Origin: Runella rosea
GTDB lineage: Bacteria > Bacteroidota > Bacteroidia > Cytophagales > Spirosomataceae
Direction: 5' to 3'
DNA length: 64,000 bases
Assembly: GCF_003325355.1 (NCBI RefSeq)
Contig: NZ_CP030850.1
Location: 2,914,001-2,978,000, forward strand
A program made the position numbers and the translations under genes. Below, in pieces: positions 18,186 to 25,700 of the stretch. Positions within the stretch are counted from its first letter, which is position 1; every line of letters starts with the position of its first letter. Under the pieces are notes generated by a model. That model saw only the letters and a program-made list of their open reading frames with translations, searched no databases and had not been told where the DNA came from.

Positions 18186-18740
18186 ATGAACAAAGAAATT
18201 ATATCGAAAATTATTGGACGACTTAAGCAAGAAGAAAGTTTTCCTGACTGGTGGAAAAGTGAAGAAATCGCAATTCCATTTTTCGACAACGAAAAGTTGA
18301 CGATAACTTTTATGGATTTTGAACCTGAACACGACAAGACTTTTATTGACGAAGCAGACCAAGCTTTGACAAATTTTCTGAAACTAAACACAGACGACCG
18401 AAATTTGATTTCTGAATTAGCATACAAAAACTGTATGAACTTCTTGGATGCAGTAGGTTTTGACGAAGCAGACGAACCATTGAGACAGATAAAAAACAAA
18501 AACGAAATTTGGAATTTCATACAACCGACAGAAATTTATGTAACAAGACGACCTTACAATGAGCAAGACATTTATGTTCAAATTGCTTGTGAATGTGAAT
18601 GGGAACAAGAACACGGCCTTCAATTGGTATTTAGACAAGGAAAAAAGCTAACAAGAATAAGCGACCAAGACGGACATTTAACAGAAGCTGATGCTTATGA
18701 CAAACCAGACGAAGAAGATGAATTACTATCAAGATTCTAA
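18186..18740 (+). CDS. DUF6985 domain protein
   Basis: The 184-residue acidic protein ends in a DUF6985-type domain (EIYVTRRPYNEQDIYVQIA, then CECEWEQEHGLQLVFRQGKK and DQDGHLTEADAY). It has no signal peptide or membrane segment. DUF6985 proteins are small orphan genes, often annotated near immunity-type proteins, with no known activity. The ORF is AT-rich, unlike the gene on its left, and it is framed by flanks shared with the DUF3885 gene, which supports arrival as a cassette. Confidence 0.75.
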   Translation: MNKEIISKIIGRLKQEESFPDWWKSEEIAIPFFDNEKLTITFMDFEPEHDKTFIDEADQALTNFLKLNTDDRNLISELAYKNCMNFLDAVGFDEADEPLRQIKNKNEIWNFIQPTEIYVTRRPYNEQDIYVQIACECEWEQEHGLQLVFRQGKKLTRISDQDGHLTEADAYDKPDEEDELLSRF

Positions 18741-18760
18741 CATCGAAAAACAAGAAAGCC

Positions 18761-18905
18761 GAACCGCTAACAGCCGTTTTGCAAAAGCGGGGGTTTCGTA
18801 CTTCTATGACAGTGAAGTGCTAAATTCAAGCTTTGTGCATCTAATGAAGTTTAGTGCTAAAAATCCCCGCCACATCGCCAAGCACCAAACCATTAACAGC
18901 CATTA
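18761..18905 (+). repeat. attC-like imperfect inverted repeat behind the DUF6985 gene
   Basis: CTAACAGCCGTTTTGCAAAA (from 18769) aligns with the repeat behind the DUF3885 gene. GCGGGGGTTT at 18787-18796 pairs with AAATCCCCGC at 18861-18870 (9 of 10), and an inner ACTTC/GAAGT hairpin lies between. The far end contains CGCCAAGCACCAAACC then ATTAAC. Confidence 0.45.
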
Positions 18906-18942
18906 CATCATGCATAGTGCTCAAAAATCGTGCTTTTATGAA

Positions 18943-19869
18943 TTAAAATGCTAGCACAATTTTAGAGTGGGTTTTTCTATTTTCAACTAACGATAATGCA
19001 TTTTTTGCATCCGAAAACGAAAGTACCTGCGGCTGTTTAACCTTAATTTTTTCAGTTTCTAACCACGCTGATATTTTAGAAAATATTTTGGAATTAGCCC
19101 TTGTTTGCGTCATCTTTCCTGAAATACCATATTTAGTCAGTTCGGCAGCATTGGGTGGCTGTGTAGTAGAGACAATCACTCCTCCTTTTTTTACCAGAGC
19201 ATACGATTTACTCAACGTTTCACCTCCTACCAAATCTAATACTACATCTACATTTTCTACCACCGTAGAAAAATCGGCATTGGCATAATCTATGGCAGTA
19301 TCTACGCCTAATGCAGTAATTTCTTGTAGATTATTTCCTGTAGCCGTTCCTATTACATTAAGGCCCATTTTTTTGGCGATTTGTATGGCCATTTGTCCAA
19401 CTGCCCCACCTGCTCCGTGTATTAAAAGTTGCTGACCTTCTTGAATTTGTGCATCTTCAATGAGTGCAGTATATGCCGTTCCCAATGAAAAAGGAACCAC
19501 TGAAGCCTCTGCAAAAGATAAAGATTTGGGTTTCAACATAATTTCATCGGCATTTACCGCAACGTATTCGGCATAAGTACCGCCCTGCATAAAATTTGCC
19601 ATCAACATTATTTCATCTCCGGGCTGATAATTTTTAACATCATTGCCCACTTCTGTAATGATTCCGGCACCTTCCCAACCCAGCGTAAAAGGCAATGATT
19701 TAGGCAAAACACCAGACATATAACCTGAACGAATTTTGTAATCAACAGGATTGACCGATGATGCTTTTAACTGCACCAATACTTGATTGGGCATCGGTTG
19801 AGGAATGGGAATGACTGTATTTTCTAAAACGGAATTATCTCCGTATTGATTAATTTGTACTGCTTGCAT
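18943..19869 (-). CDS. NADP-dependent quinone oxidoreductase-like protein (zeta-crystallin/MDR family)
   Basis: The 308-residue protein has a GroES-like N-terminal domain (LKASSVNPVDYKIRSGYM, GWEGAGIITEVG) and a Rossmann domain with HGAGGAVGQMAIQIAKKMG. The structural and catalytic zinc cysteines of alcohol dehydrogenases are absent, as in quinone oxidoreductases, which reduce quinones or enones with NADPH. It is divergent from an HxlR regulator with 99 bp between starts, a pairing known for qorA/qorR-type quinone-stress systems. Sequence is AT-rich like its neighbours in this island. Confidence 0.9.
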   Translation of the reverse strand: MQAVQINQYGDNSVLENTVIPIPQPMPNQVLVQLKASSVNPVDYKIRSGYMSGVLPKSLPFTLGWEGAGIITEVGNDVKNYQPGDEIMLMANFMQGGTYAEYVAVNADEIMLKPKSLSFAEASVVPFSLGTAYTALIEDAQIQEGQQLLIHGAGGAVGQMAIQIAKKMGLNVIGTATGNNLQEITALGVDTAIDYANADFSTVVENVDVVLDLVGGETLSKSYALVKKGGVIVSTTQPPNAAELTKYGISGKMTQTRANSKIFSKISAWLETEKIKVKQPQVLSFSDAKNALSLVENRKTHSKIVLAF

Positions 19870-19897
19870 TTATCTGATTTTTATAAAAGTTTATACG

Positions 19898-19905
19898 CAA
19901 AAGTA
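19898..19905 (-). promoter_or_regulatory. Candidate -7 element for the oxidoreductase gene
   Basis: On the minus strand this reads TACTTTTG, an exact TAnnTTTG match, 29 bp ahead of the start codon at 19869. No good -33 TTTG was found. It is only 2 bp from the plus-strand element at 19908, so one bound regulator could block both. Confidence 0.45.
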
Positions 19906-19907
19906 TG

Positions 19908-19915
19908 TACATTTG
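19908..19915 (+). promoter_or_regulatory. Candidate -7 element for the HxlR gene
   Basis: TACATTTG is an exact TAnnTTTG match 53 bp ahead of the ATG at 19969; no clear -33 element. Confidence 0.45.
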
Positions 19916-19968
19916 ACACATAACTAGGCTAATCCTAATTATTTTACATACGCAAATATTTTAGACTA

Positions 19969-20325
19969 ATGGAAAATAAACGGCAAAGAAAGCTGAAAGA
20001 CTTTAATCCGAACAATTGCCCTGTTGTTTATAGTTTAAATAAGATTGGAAATAAATGGAAGTTATTGATACTTCATTACATCAAACAAGGCAACAACAGA
20101 TACAGTACATTACAAAAGGTAATTCCAGACATCAGTCGTCAAACACTGACCAATCAGCTTCGTGAACTTGAGGATGATGGTATATTGGAACGAATTATTT
20201 ACCCGCAGATTCCGCCAAAAGTTGAATATAAATTAACAGAAATGGGCAACTCTCTGCAACCCATCATCCATGAAATGAGTAAATGGGGACTTCAGTATGT
20301 GACACCAACTGCGAGAAAGAAATAA
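19969..20325 (+). CDS. HxlR family transcriptional regulator
   Basis: The 118-residue winged-helix protein has the HxlR hallmark NKIGNKWKLLILHY and the recognition helix PDISRQTLTNQLRELEDDG. A single N-terminal cysteine in PNNCPVVYSL matches the redox-sensing cysteine of YodB and QorR-type members, which release DNA when oxidised or alkylated by quinones. The gene is divergent from a quinone oxidoreductase gene, its probable target. Confidence 0.9.
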   Translation: MENKRQRKLKDFNPNNCPVVYSLNKIGNKWKLLILHYIKQGNNRYSTLQKVIPDISRQTLTNQLRELEDDGILERIIYPQIPPKVEYKLTEMGNSLQPIIHEMSKWGLQYVTPTARKK

Positions 20326-20416
20326 CGGTACATAACGTCGCGTCGGTTTGGCAATAGCCCACTTCGTCCTTATCTCTCATTTACAGATAAAACCACCCCA
20401 AATTCAAAGCATTTCC

Positions 20417-20854
20417 ATGCACATCGAAGTCCTTTCCGCCCACAACTGCCACGCCCTGACCGAACTCGCGTTGGAACTGTGGCCCGAGTGCATATTTGAG
20501 GAAGAGTACGAACAGTTTGCGGAGCTGATTGATTCAGAAAATGATATTTGCTACGTTGTTCGGGAGCAGGAGGAATACATTGGTTTTGTGCATGTCAGCA
20601 TTCGGCATGAGTACGTAGAAGGCGCCGACGACCTACCCGTGGCCTACGTGGAGGGTATTTATGTAAAGCCAAAATACCAAAAGCAGGGCGTTGCCAAACA
20701 ACTCATGGCGGTTTCGGAGGCCTGGGCCAAGCAAAAAGGACTCACCCAAATGGCATCTGATACTTCCGTGGAAAATTCGGTAAGTATTGAGTTTCATCAA
20801 AAAATAGGGTTTACCGAGGCCGAGCGTATCGTGTGTTTTATAAAAACCTTGTAG
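20417..20854 (+). CDS. AAC(6')-like aminoglycoside N-acetyltransferase (GNAT)
   Basis: From the ATG at 20417 (an upstream TTG at 20348 adds an unconserved leader) the product is 145 residues, the usual size for AAC(6')-I enzymes. It keeps the family pattern: ALELWPE near the start, IGFVHVSIRHEYVEGAD, YVEGIYVKPKYQKQGVAKQL (acetyl-CoA loop), MASDTSVENSVS, FHQKIGF and the end ERIVCFIKTL. The family acetylates the 6'-amino group of aminoglycosides. Chromosomal relatives can have weak or unrelated activity, so resistance is not assured. Confidence 0.82.
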   Translation: MHIEVLSAHNCHALTELALELWPECIFEEEYEQFAELIDSENDICYVVREQEEYIGFVHVSIRHEYVEGADDLPVAYVEGIYVKPKYQKQGVAKQLMAVSEAWAKQKGLTQMASDTSVENSVSIEFHQKIGFTEAERIVCFIKTL

Positions 20855-20867
20855 CCCCTAACCCCTA

Positions 20868-20889
20868 TTGCGGGTGAAAACACCCGCAA
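20868..20889. repeat. Hairpin TTGCGGGTG/CACCCGCAA
   Basis: A perfect 9-bp stem with an AAAA loop, followed by AGGCGCAACACCCGCTAAGGC, a partial repeat of its right arm. Similar to the hairpin at 11953-11977. Confidence 0.5.
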
Positions 20890-20918
20890 AGGCGCAACAC
20901 CCGCTAAGGCATAAGCAT

Positions 20919-20954
20919 AAAAAAGCGCACGTCAGTGATGGCGTGCGCTTTTTT
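20919..20954. terminator. Bidirectional Rho-independent terminator
   Basis: AAAAAA, stem GCGCACG (20925-20931) with CGTGCGC (20942-20948), then TTTTTT. It can end both the AAC(6')-like gene and the convergent gene ending at 20972. Confidence 0.88.
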
Positions 20955-20971
20955 ATGGGATAAAATCAACG

Positions 20972-22264
20972 TTATTTTTTAGGAGCCTTGTAGGCAATGC
21001 GGTAGAGCGTTCCGTTCAAATCATCGGTTACATACAGCGATCCGTCGGGGCCTTGGGCGAGGCCCGTGGGGCGGTGTTGTATGGGGCCTGTGGGTTTGGC
21101 GAGGTCGGTGCCAGCAAAATTGTCGGCAAAAATCTCCCAAGGGCCCGAAGGTTTACCGTTTTTAAAAGGCACAAACGCTACCATGTAGCCTTTTTTGAGG
21201 CTAGGTGCTTGGCCGTGGAAAGCGATAAACGCCCCGTTTTTGTAGCGGGCAGGAAACATTTTCCCAGTATAAAAAAGCACGGCGTTGGGGCCCATGTGCG
21301 CCGGAAAATCAGCAACGGGATTGATGGCTTTTTCGCCGCCCGTTTTTTTACCATCGCCGCCGTATTCGGGGCATAGGATTTTCTTCTTTTGGAACGGGTC
21401 ATAGTACACGTACGGCCAGCCAGCATCATCGCCTTCGTGGACTTCATACATGGTTTCGGCGGGGAGTTTTTCGCTGTCCTGCGGGGTGTAGTACTGAGGA
21501 AATACGTCGTGGAACTTGCCGCGCCCGTGCATCATTACAAACAACGAATTGGTGCTAGAATTCCAGTCTAATCCTACCACATTTTTCAGGCCCGTGGCGT
21601 AGCGAATGCCGTCAGAATACTGCTGATTTAATTGATTTGCTTTGAACCGCCAAATGCCCCCTACCGAATCCAACAACGGACACGGCATTTTGCCTTTGTT
21701 GGTGCCCGCTTCTTTGCAGGTTTCGTCGTAAGAGCCCACGTTTACGTACACGTAGCCGTTGTTGTCTACCGCAATATTTTTGGCTTCGTCGCGGCCTTTG
21801 CTCACCAATCCTTTCACAATCTGCTCAGGATTATTGACATCAATAATCTCTTCTTTTTCATTGAGTTTGTACCGATACACGCCCGTATTAGAAGAAGCAT
21901 ACAAATAGCCCCTGCGAATAAAAATCCCCGAGCCTTTGTAATCTCCGAAGCCCACTTTTTCGTCAATGGCTCCGTCACCGTTGGTATCGCGCAGGCGATA
22001 GATGGCCTTGCCGTCTTTGAGTTTGTTGATTTTTACGTAAATATCGCCGCCTTTCGAAACCGCCAAGTGGCGCGGTGTTTCTAAATCTTCGGCCAAAATC
22101 GTGGCGGAAAAGCCCGCGGGCATTTTGATATCGGTGGCAGGGATAACACCCGTGGTCGTTTTTGTAGCGTTGGGAGCCGTGGTGTCGTCACTTTTGTACG
22201 CGGCCAAACCGCTTACCGTCACCAACGCAGCAGCAACAGAGAGCGTTCTTAGAAATGGATGCAT
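20972..22264 (-). CDS. PQQ-type sugar/sorbosone dehydrogenase-like secreted propeller
   Basis: The 430-residue protein starts with a signal peptide (MHPFLRTLSVAAALVTVSGLAA) and folds by pattern as a six-bladed soluble glucose/sorbosone dehydrogenase-type propeller: ETPRHLAVSKGGDIYV, KNIAVDNNGYVYVNVGS, GLKNVVGLDWN, AGWPYVYYDP, and a final HRPTGLAQGPDGSLYVTDDLNGTLYRI. Relatives oxidise aldoses in the periplasm with PQQ, but many Bacteroidota members lack biochemical proof. No PQQ synthesis gene is in the window. Confidence 0.85.
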   Translation of the reverse strand: MHPFLRTLSVAAALVTVSGLAAYKSDDTTAPNATKTTTGVIPATDIKMPAGFSATILAEDLETPRHLAVSKGGDIYVKINKLKDGKAIYRLRDTNGDGAIDEKVGFGDYKGSGIFIRRGYLYASSNTGVYRYKLNEKEEIIDVNNPEQIVKGLVSKGRDEAKNIAVDNNGYVYVNVGSYDETCKEAGTNKGKMPCPLLDSVGGIWRFKANQLNQQYSDGIRYATGLKNVVGLDWNSSTNSLFVMMHGRGKFHDVFPQYYTPQDSEKLPAETMYEVHEGDDAGWPYVYYDPFQKKKILCPEYGGDGKKTGGEKAINPVADFPAHMGPNAVLFYTGKMFPARYKNGAFIAFHGQAPSLKKGYMVAFVPFKNGKPSGPWEIFADNFAGTDLAKPTGPIQHRPTGLAQGPDGSLYVTDDLNGTLYRIAYKAPKK

Positions 22265-22356
22265 TATCGTAAATTAGGTTGAAGTTAGATTACTTTGGTA
22301 TAAAGCAAGTTGTGGATGAATTATAACGTCTGTTATAATGTCGGCCAGGTTTGCAT

Positions 22357-22417
22357 AACGTCGGCGAGGTTTAGAACGGGGGCGCCCAGCCGGGGGCGCC
22401 CAGCCCTCGCCGACGTT
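22357..22417. repeat. 13-bp perfect inverted repeat enclosing a GC-rich direct repeat
   Basis: AACGTCGGCGAGG (22357-22369) pairs with CCTCGCCGACGTT (22405-22417). Between them GGGGGCGCCCAGCC occurs twice in tandem, each containing the palindrome GGGCGCCC. A related ATAATGTCGGCCAGGTTT lies just upstream (about 22337-22354). It lies after the M28 peptidase stop on the minus strand and could end transcription, but without a T-tract it looks more like an interspersed palindromic element. Confidence 0.7.
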
Positions 22418-22422
22418 GAAAC

Positions 22423-23361
22423 CTACTTCACTTCGGTGTACACTAACTTCGGTCGCTTCATGGCGTTTTCAATCAGCTGAATATGAATATCCAGAATCCC
22501 GACGGCAGAAGGAATGTCAATTTTTTCGGGGTCGTCACTGGGCATGTGGTAGTCGTCGTGGCCGCCCGTGTGGAAGAACAGCACGGGCACTTTTTTGGCA
22601 TAAAAAGACGCGTGGTCGGCCCCGCCGCTCCCTGAACGGTCGGTAAAGAATTTAACGCTTCCTTTCACTTCTTTAAATACTTCTGGCCACGCGTCGCTTG
22701 TGCCGTAACCGCCGATACCCACGCCCCGGTCAGCGTTGTAGCGGCCAATCATGTCCATGTTGCTCATGAAATGGATTTTATCCAAAGGTAAGGTTGGATT
22801 ATTCACAAAATACCGTGACCCCACCAAGCCCAGTTCTTCGGCCCCAAAGGCAATAAACAGAAAGTTGTAGGGTTCTTTGACGTCGTTTTGGGCGTAATAA
22901 CGGGCCAATTCCAACAGCCCCGCCACGCCCGAGGCGTTGTCGTCGGCACCGTTGTGGATTTTCCCCTGCGGCGCTTTATCCCGCGAGCTGCCCTGCGTTC
23001 CCGTGCCCAAGTGGTCGTAATGCGCACCAATGACGATGGTATAAGGAGCACCATTGTCCAAAAAACCGATGACATTATTAGCAGGTCGAATGCTGTCGGG
23101 CACAACTATACGCCTAACTTTGGCCGTAAAAGGCTGACGGTAGCCGTCTGTGCCCAAGGGGGTTAAATCTAGTTTTTTGAATTGTTTGATGATGTACTTG
23201 GCCGCTTTGGCGTTTTCTTTGCTGCCCGTTCCGCGCCCCTTCATTTTATCGGAAGCTAAATAATTGATATGCTTGGCTACACGGTTGGCATCGATTCGGG
23301 GTGCTTGCCCGAAAAGGAGAACTGAAGCAAAAAATAAGGGTAAAAAGAGTGTGTGTTTCAT
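22423..23361 (-). CDS. M28 family zinc metallopeptidase, secreted
   Basis: The ATG at 23361 starts a 312-residue protein with a signal peptide (MKHTLFLPLFFASVLLFGQ). A longer ORF to 23451 is rejected because a consensus promoter lies inside that extension. The di-zinc ligands are visible in order: GAHYDHLG (His), GADDNASG (Asp), AFGAEELGLVG (Glu/Glu), NMDMIG (Asp) and HTGGHDDYHMPSDD (His). M28 enzymes are aminopeptidases acting outside the cytoplasm; one copy of the catalytic domain and no PA domain are present. Confidence 0.92.
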   Translation of the reverse strand: MKHTLFLPLFFASVLLFGQAPRIDANRVAKHINYLASDKMKGRGTGSKENAKAAKYIIKQFKKLDLTPLGTDGYRQPFTAKVRRIVVPDSIRPANNVIGFLDNGAPYTIVIGAHYDHLGTGTQGSSRDKAPQGKIHNGADDNASGVAGLLELARYYAQNDVKEPYNFLFIAFGAEELGLVGSRYFVNNPTLPLDKIHFMSNMDMIGRYNADRGVGIGGYGTSDAWPEVFKEVKGSVKFFTDRSGSGGADHASFYAKKVPVLFFHTGGHDDYHMPSDDPEKIDIPSAVGILDIHIQLIENAMKRPKLVYTEVK

Positions 23362-23386
23362 GAAGTAAATGGGTAAATAACGGCCG

Positions 23387-23416
23387 CAAAGATAAAGTGA
23401 ACTCCGCACTATCAAA
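23387..23416 (-). promoter_or_regulatory. Bacteroidetes-type promoter of the M28 peptidase gene
   Basis: On the minus strand: TTTG (23416-23413), 18-bp spacer, TATCTTTG (23394-23387). Both boxes match the consensus, with transcription expected to start about 20 bp before the ATG at 23361. Confidence 0.7.
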
Positions 23417-23452
23417 GCAACTCTTTTCATTTTAAGACCCATCAAACACACA

Positions 23453-23477
23453 AATAGCCGGCAACGGGCCGGCTATT
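23453..23477 (-). terminator. Hairpin terminator after the GlsB/YeaQ-type gene
   Basis: AATAGCCGGC (23453-23462) pairs with GCCGGCTATT (23468-23477). On the minus strand it follows the stop at 23501 and leads into a T/G-rich run rather than a pure T-tract. Confidence 0.65.
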
Positions 23478-23500
23478 CATAAGCTAATTTTTTCTGTATA

Positions 23501-23749
23501 CTATCGTCGCTTGACGAGTCCTACCACAAAAAGTAAGACCAATGCCCCAATAACGGCGGTTAGAATAACACCAACTAAGCCCGCTCCGAGCGAAACTCCC
23601 AATTGGGCAAAAAGCCAATTTCCGACAAACGCACCGAGAATACCCACAAGGATATTGCCGAACAAACCGTAGCCGAAACCACGTTTGATTTCACCAGCTA
23701 TCCAGCCAGCGATGGCACCCACAATCAATACATAAATCAAGTTATTCAT
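23501..23749 (-). CDS. GlsB/YeaQ/YmgE family stress-response membrane protein
   Basis: An 82-residue protein, nearly all hydrophobic, with three membrane segments (about 3-18, 28-48, 55-78) and the family's glycine pattern AIAGWIAGEIKRGFGYGLFGNILVGILGAFVG. Members are transglycosylase-associated inner-membrane proteins induced by stress in several phyla; their molecular role is unknown. The length is standard. It is a single-gene unit with its own terminator. Confidence 0.93.
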   Translation of the reverse strand: MNNLIYVLIVGAIAGWIAGEIKRGFGYGLFGNILVGILGAFVGNWLFAQLGVSLGAGLVGVILTAVIGALVLLFVVGLVKRR

Positions 23750-23833
23750 TAGAAAAGCGTTTGAGTGTAGACAACATCAATGCCTTTTGATTGATGAGCA
23801 ACCACAAGCAACAAAATAAAATCGGCATTTGCG

Positions 23834-24406
23834 CTATTCCTTGAAAAAATACATAACTAACATGGTAGCGGTGGTATCGCCAATGTTGGTCGGTTTGTGC
23901 GGTAGGTTGGCATCAAAGAAGATGGAATCTCCCGCTTGCAGGGTGTATTTTTGGTCGCCAACGGTATATTCTACGTACCCGCTGATGATGTATTTGTATT
24001 CAAATGCGTTGGTTTTAACCATAAACGAACGTGTAGCTTTGGGGGCCAATTCCAACAAAACGATGTCGGTGGGCAAGCTCTGAATGGTGCGGGTCATTAC
24101 CCGTTTATAAACAAAACCCTTCGATTGTTCTTTCTCAAATTTTTGATAATCTTCGTTGCGTTTCACCACCACTTTGCTTTCGGAAGCCTGCTCTACGTCG
24201 GCAAAAAAATCGTTCAAATCTACGCCCAACGAACGAATCAAATTGATAAGCACCAATAACGAAGGGATGGTCCGGTTGTTTTCGATTTGAGAAATCAGGC
24301 CCTTGCTTACCTGCGCACGGTCGGCGAGCTGCTGAATGGTAATCCCTTTTGACTTGCGATAGTCTTTAAGTTTGCTGCTAATTTGAATAATTACTTCGTT
24401 GGCCAT
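23834..24406 (-). CDS. XRE-family regulator with C-terminal cupin sensor domain
   Basis: The 190-residue protein joins a helix-turn-helix (about 10-66, ITIQQLADRAQVSKGLISQIENNRTIPSL) to a cupin (about 115-188, YKYIISGYVEYTVGDQKYTL, GDSIFFDANLPHKPTN). This PuuR/SutR-like layout is typical of regulators whose cupin binds a small metabolite. The neighbouring genes do not reveal the regulon. Length and start are normal. Confidence 0.92.
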   Translation of the reverse strand: MANEVIIQISSKLKDYRKSKGITIQQLADRAQVSKGLISQIENNRTIPSLLVLINLIRSLGVDLNDFFADVEQASESKVVVKRNEDYQKFEKEQSKGFVYKRVMTRTIQSLPTDIVLLELAPKATRSFMVKTNAFEYKYIISGYVEYTVGDQKYTLQAGDSIFFDANLPHKPTNIGDTTATMLVMYFFKE

Positions 24407-24585
24407 ACGAGTGAATATAAAGTTGAATGTTAGATACGTTTAGCAAGAGATTGTATTCCAGCGCCCAAATCTCCGTGTTTTTTCGGTGATACAAGCCGTT
24501 TCACCTACGGATTCTACTTTATCACCTCAAAAATTTCGCGCCAATGGGTTTGTTTTTTACCTTTCTACCCAAATTATCCCTGCCA

Positions 24586-25695
24586 ATGAACAGAACTTAT
24601 TGGACCATCGCGATTCATCTTTTATGCGGTGTATCGTTTTTGGCCTTGCCCTATATTTTTGCGCCAAAAGGCTTTGCTCAAATGGCCGAAATCGCGCACA
24701 ATCCCCACGAACAGACCAATCTGCTGGCTTATCTATTCATGTTGGGGTTCTTTTACCTGAATTATTACGTCCTGATTCCTAAGCTATATTTTGCCAAAAA
24801 GTACGTTTTTTATGCAGGAAGTACGCTTTTGTGCTTTGGGGTCGTGGTATTGATGCTTGTGTTGGTAGACCGCCAAGATTTAACCCATCAACGTTCAGCC
24901 GCTCTTGAACCACCGCCTTCGGAACTTAAAACAGCCCACCAACTTCCGCCAAAATTTGACGCTCAAAACCCGCAACTGCCCCCGCCTCCACCAAGAGCCT
25001 CGCAAGAAAAACCGCCTTTTGGCTTTGAGCTGAGTCATGCGCTATTTTTGTTTTTGGTAGGAGTTTTTGTTTCGCTTTCGTTACGCATCAACGACCGTTT
25101 ACGGGAAACCGAACGCCAGAAACTCAACACCGAATTGTCATTTTTGAAGGCTCAAATCAACCCGCATTTTCTGTTCAATACGCTCAATACCATCTACTCG
25201 CTGGCCATTGAGCAGTCGTCCAAAACTGCCGATGCCGTGGTCAAACTTTCGTCGCTGATGCGATACGTCATGCGAGAAGCCGATACAGATTGGGTGCCGT
25301 TGGGCAAGGAATTTTCGTACGCTGAAAACTACATAGCCCTGCAACAATTGCGGCTAGACGATACCGTTACCGTTGATTTTAACATCACGGGGAAGCCCAA
25401 CGGCCAACAAATTGCACCGTTGATTTTGATTTCATTCATCGAAAATGCGTTCAAATACGGCGTCAATCCGCAGGAAAAATCACTGGTACAGATTCAGCTT
25501 TCTATTGCCGAAAATCGTTTACATTTACGTACGTTCAACAAAAAAGTGCGGGTATTTTACGACGAAGAAACTTCCAGCGGCATCGGTATTGAGAACACCA
25601 AAACGCGATTGCAACTGATGTATCCTTCCAAACATTTGCTGACCATTACGGATGTTCCCGAAAGTTTTACGGTAGATTTAACCATTGAATTGTAA
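24586..25695 (+). CDS. LytS-type sensor histidine kinase
   Basis: From ATG 24586 (an alternative ATG at 24544 adds 14 residues) the protein is 369 residues. Four predicted membrane helices (about 8-25, 45-62, 70-92, 150-175) include a proline-rich loop before the last. The HisKA_7TM/LytS core has the phospho-acceptor motif QINPHFLFNTLNTIYSL and a HATPase domain with LISFIENAFKYG and GIGIENTKTRL. The response regulator starts 5 bp after the stop, so this is a cognate pair. The signal is unknown. Confidence 0.93.
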   Translation: MNRTYWTIAIHLLCGVSFLALPYIFAPKGFAQMAEIAHNPHEQTNLLAYLFMLGFFYLNYYVLIPKLYFAKKYVFYAGSTLLCFGVVVLMLVLVDRQDLTHQRSAALEPPPSELKTAHQLPPKFDAQNPQLPPPPPRASQEKPPFGFELSHALFLFLVGVFVSLSLRINDRLRETERQKLNTELSFLKAQINPHFLFNTLNTIYSLAIEQSSKTADAVVKLSSLMRYVMREADTDWVPLGKEFSYAENYIALQQLRLDDTVTVDFNITGKPNGQQIAPLILISFIENAFKYGVNPQEKSLVQIQLSIAENRLHLRTFNKKVRVFYDEETSSGIGIENTKTRLQLMYPSKHLLTITDVPESFTVDLTIEL

Positions 25696-25700
25696 GCAAT

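Noticed and set aside
20972-22264. PQQ-dependent glucose dehydrogenase with confirmed activity
   Set aside because: Propeller pattern fits the superfamily, but catalytic residues and a PQQ pathway could not be confirmed, so only a family-level call is made.
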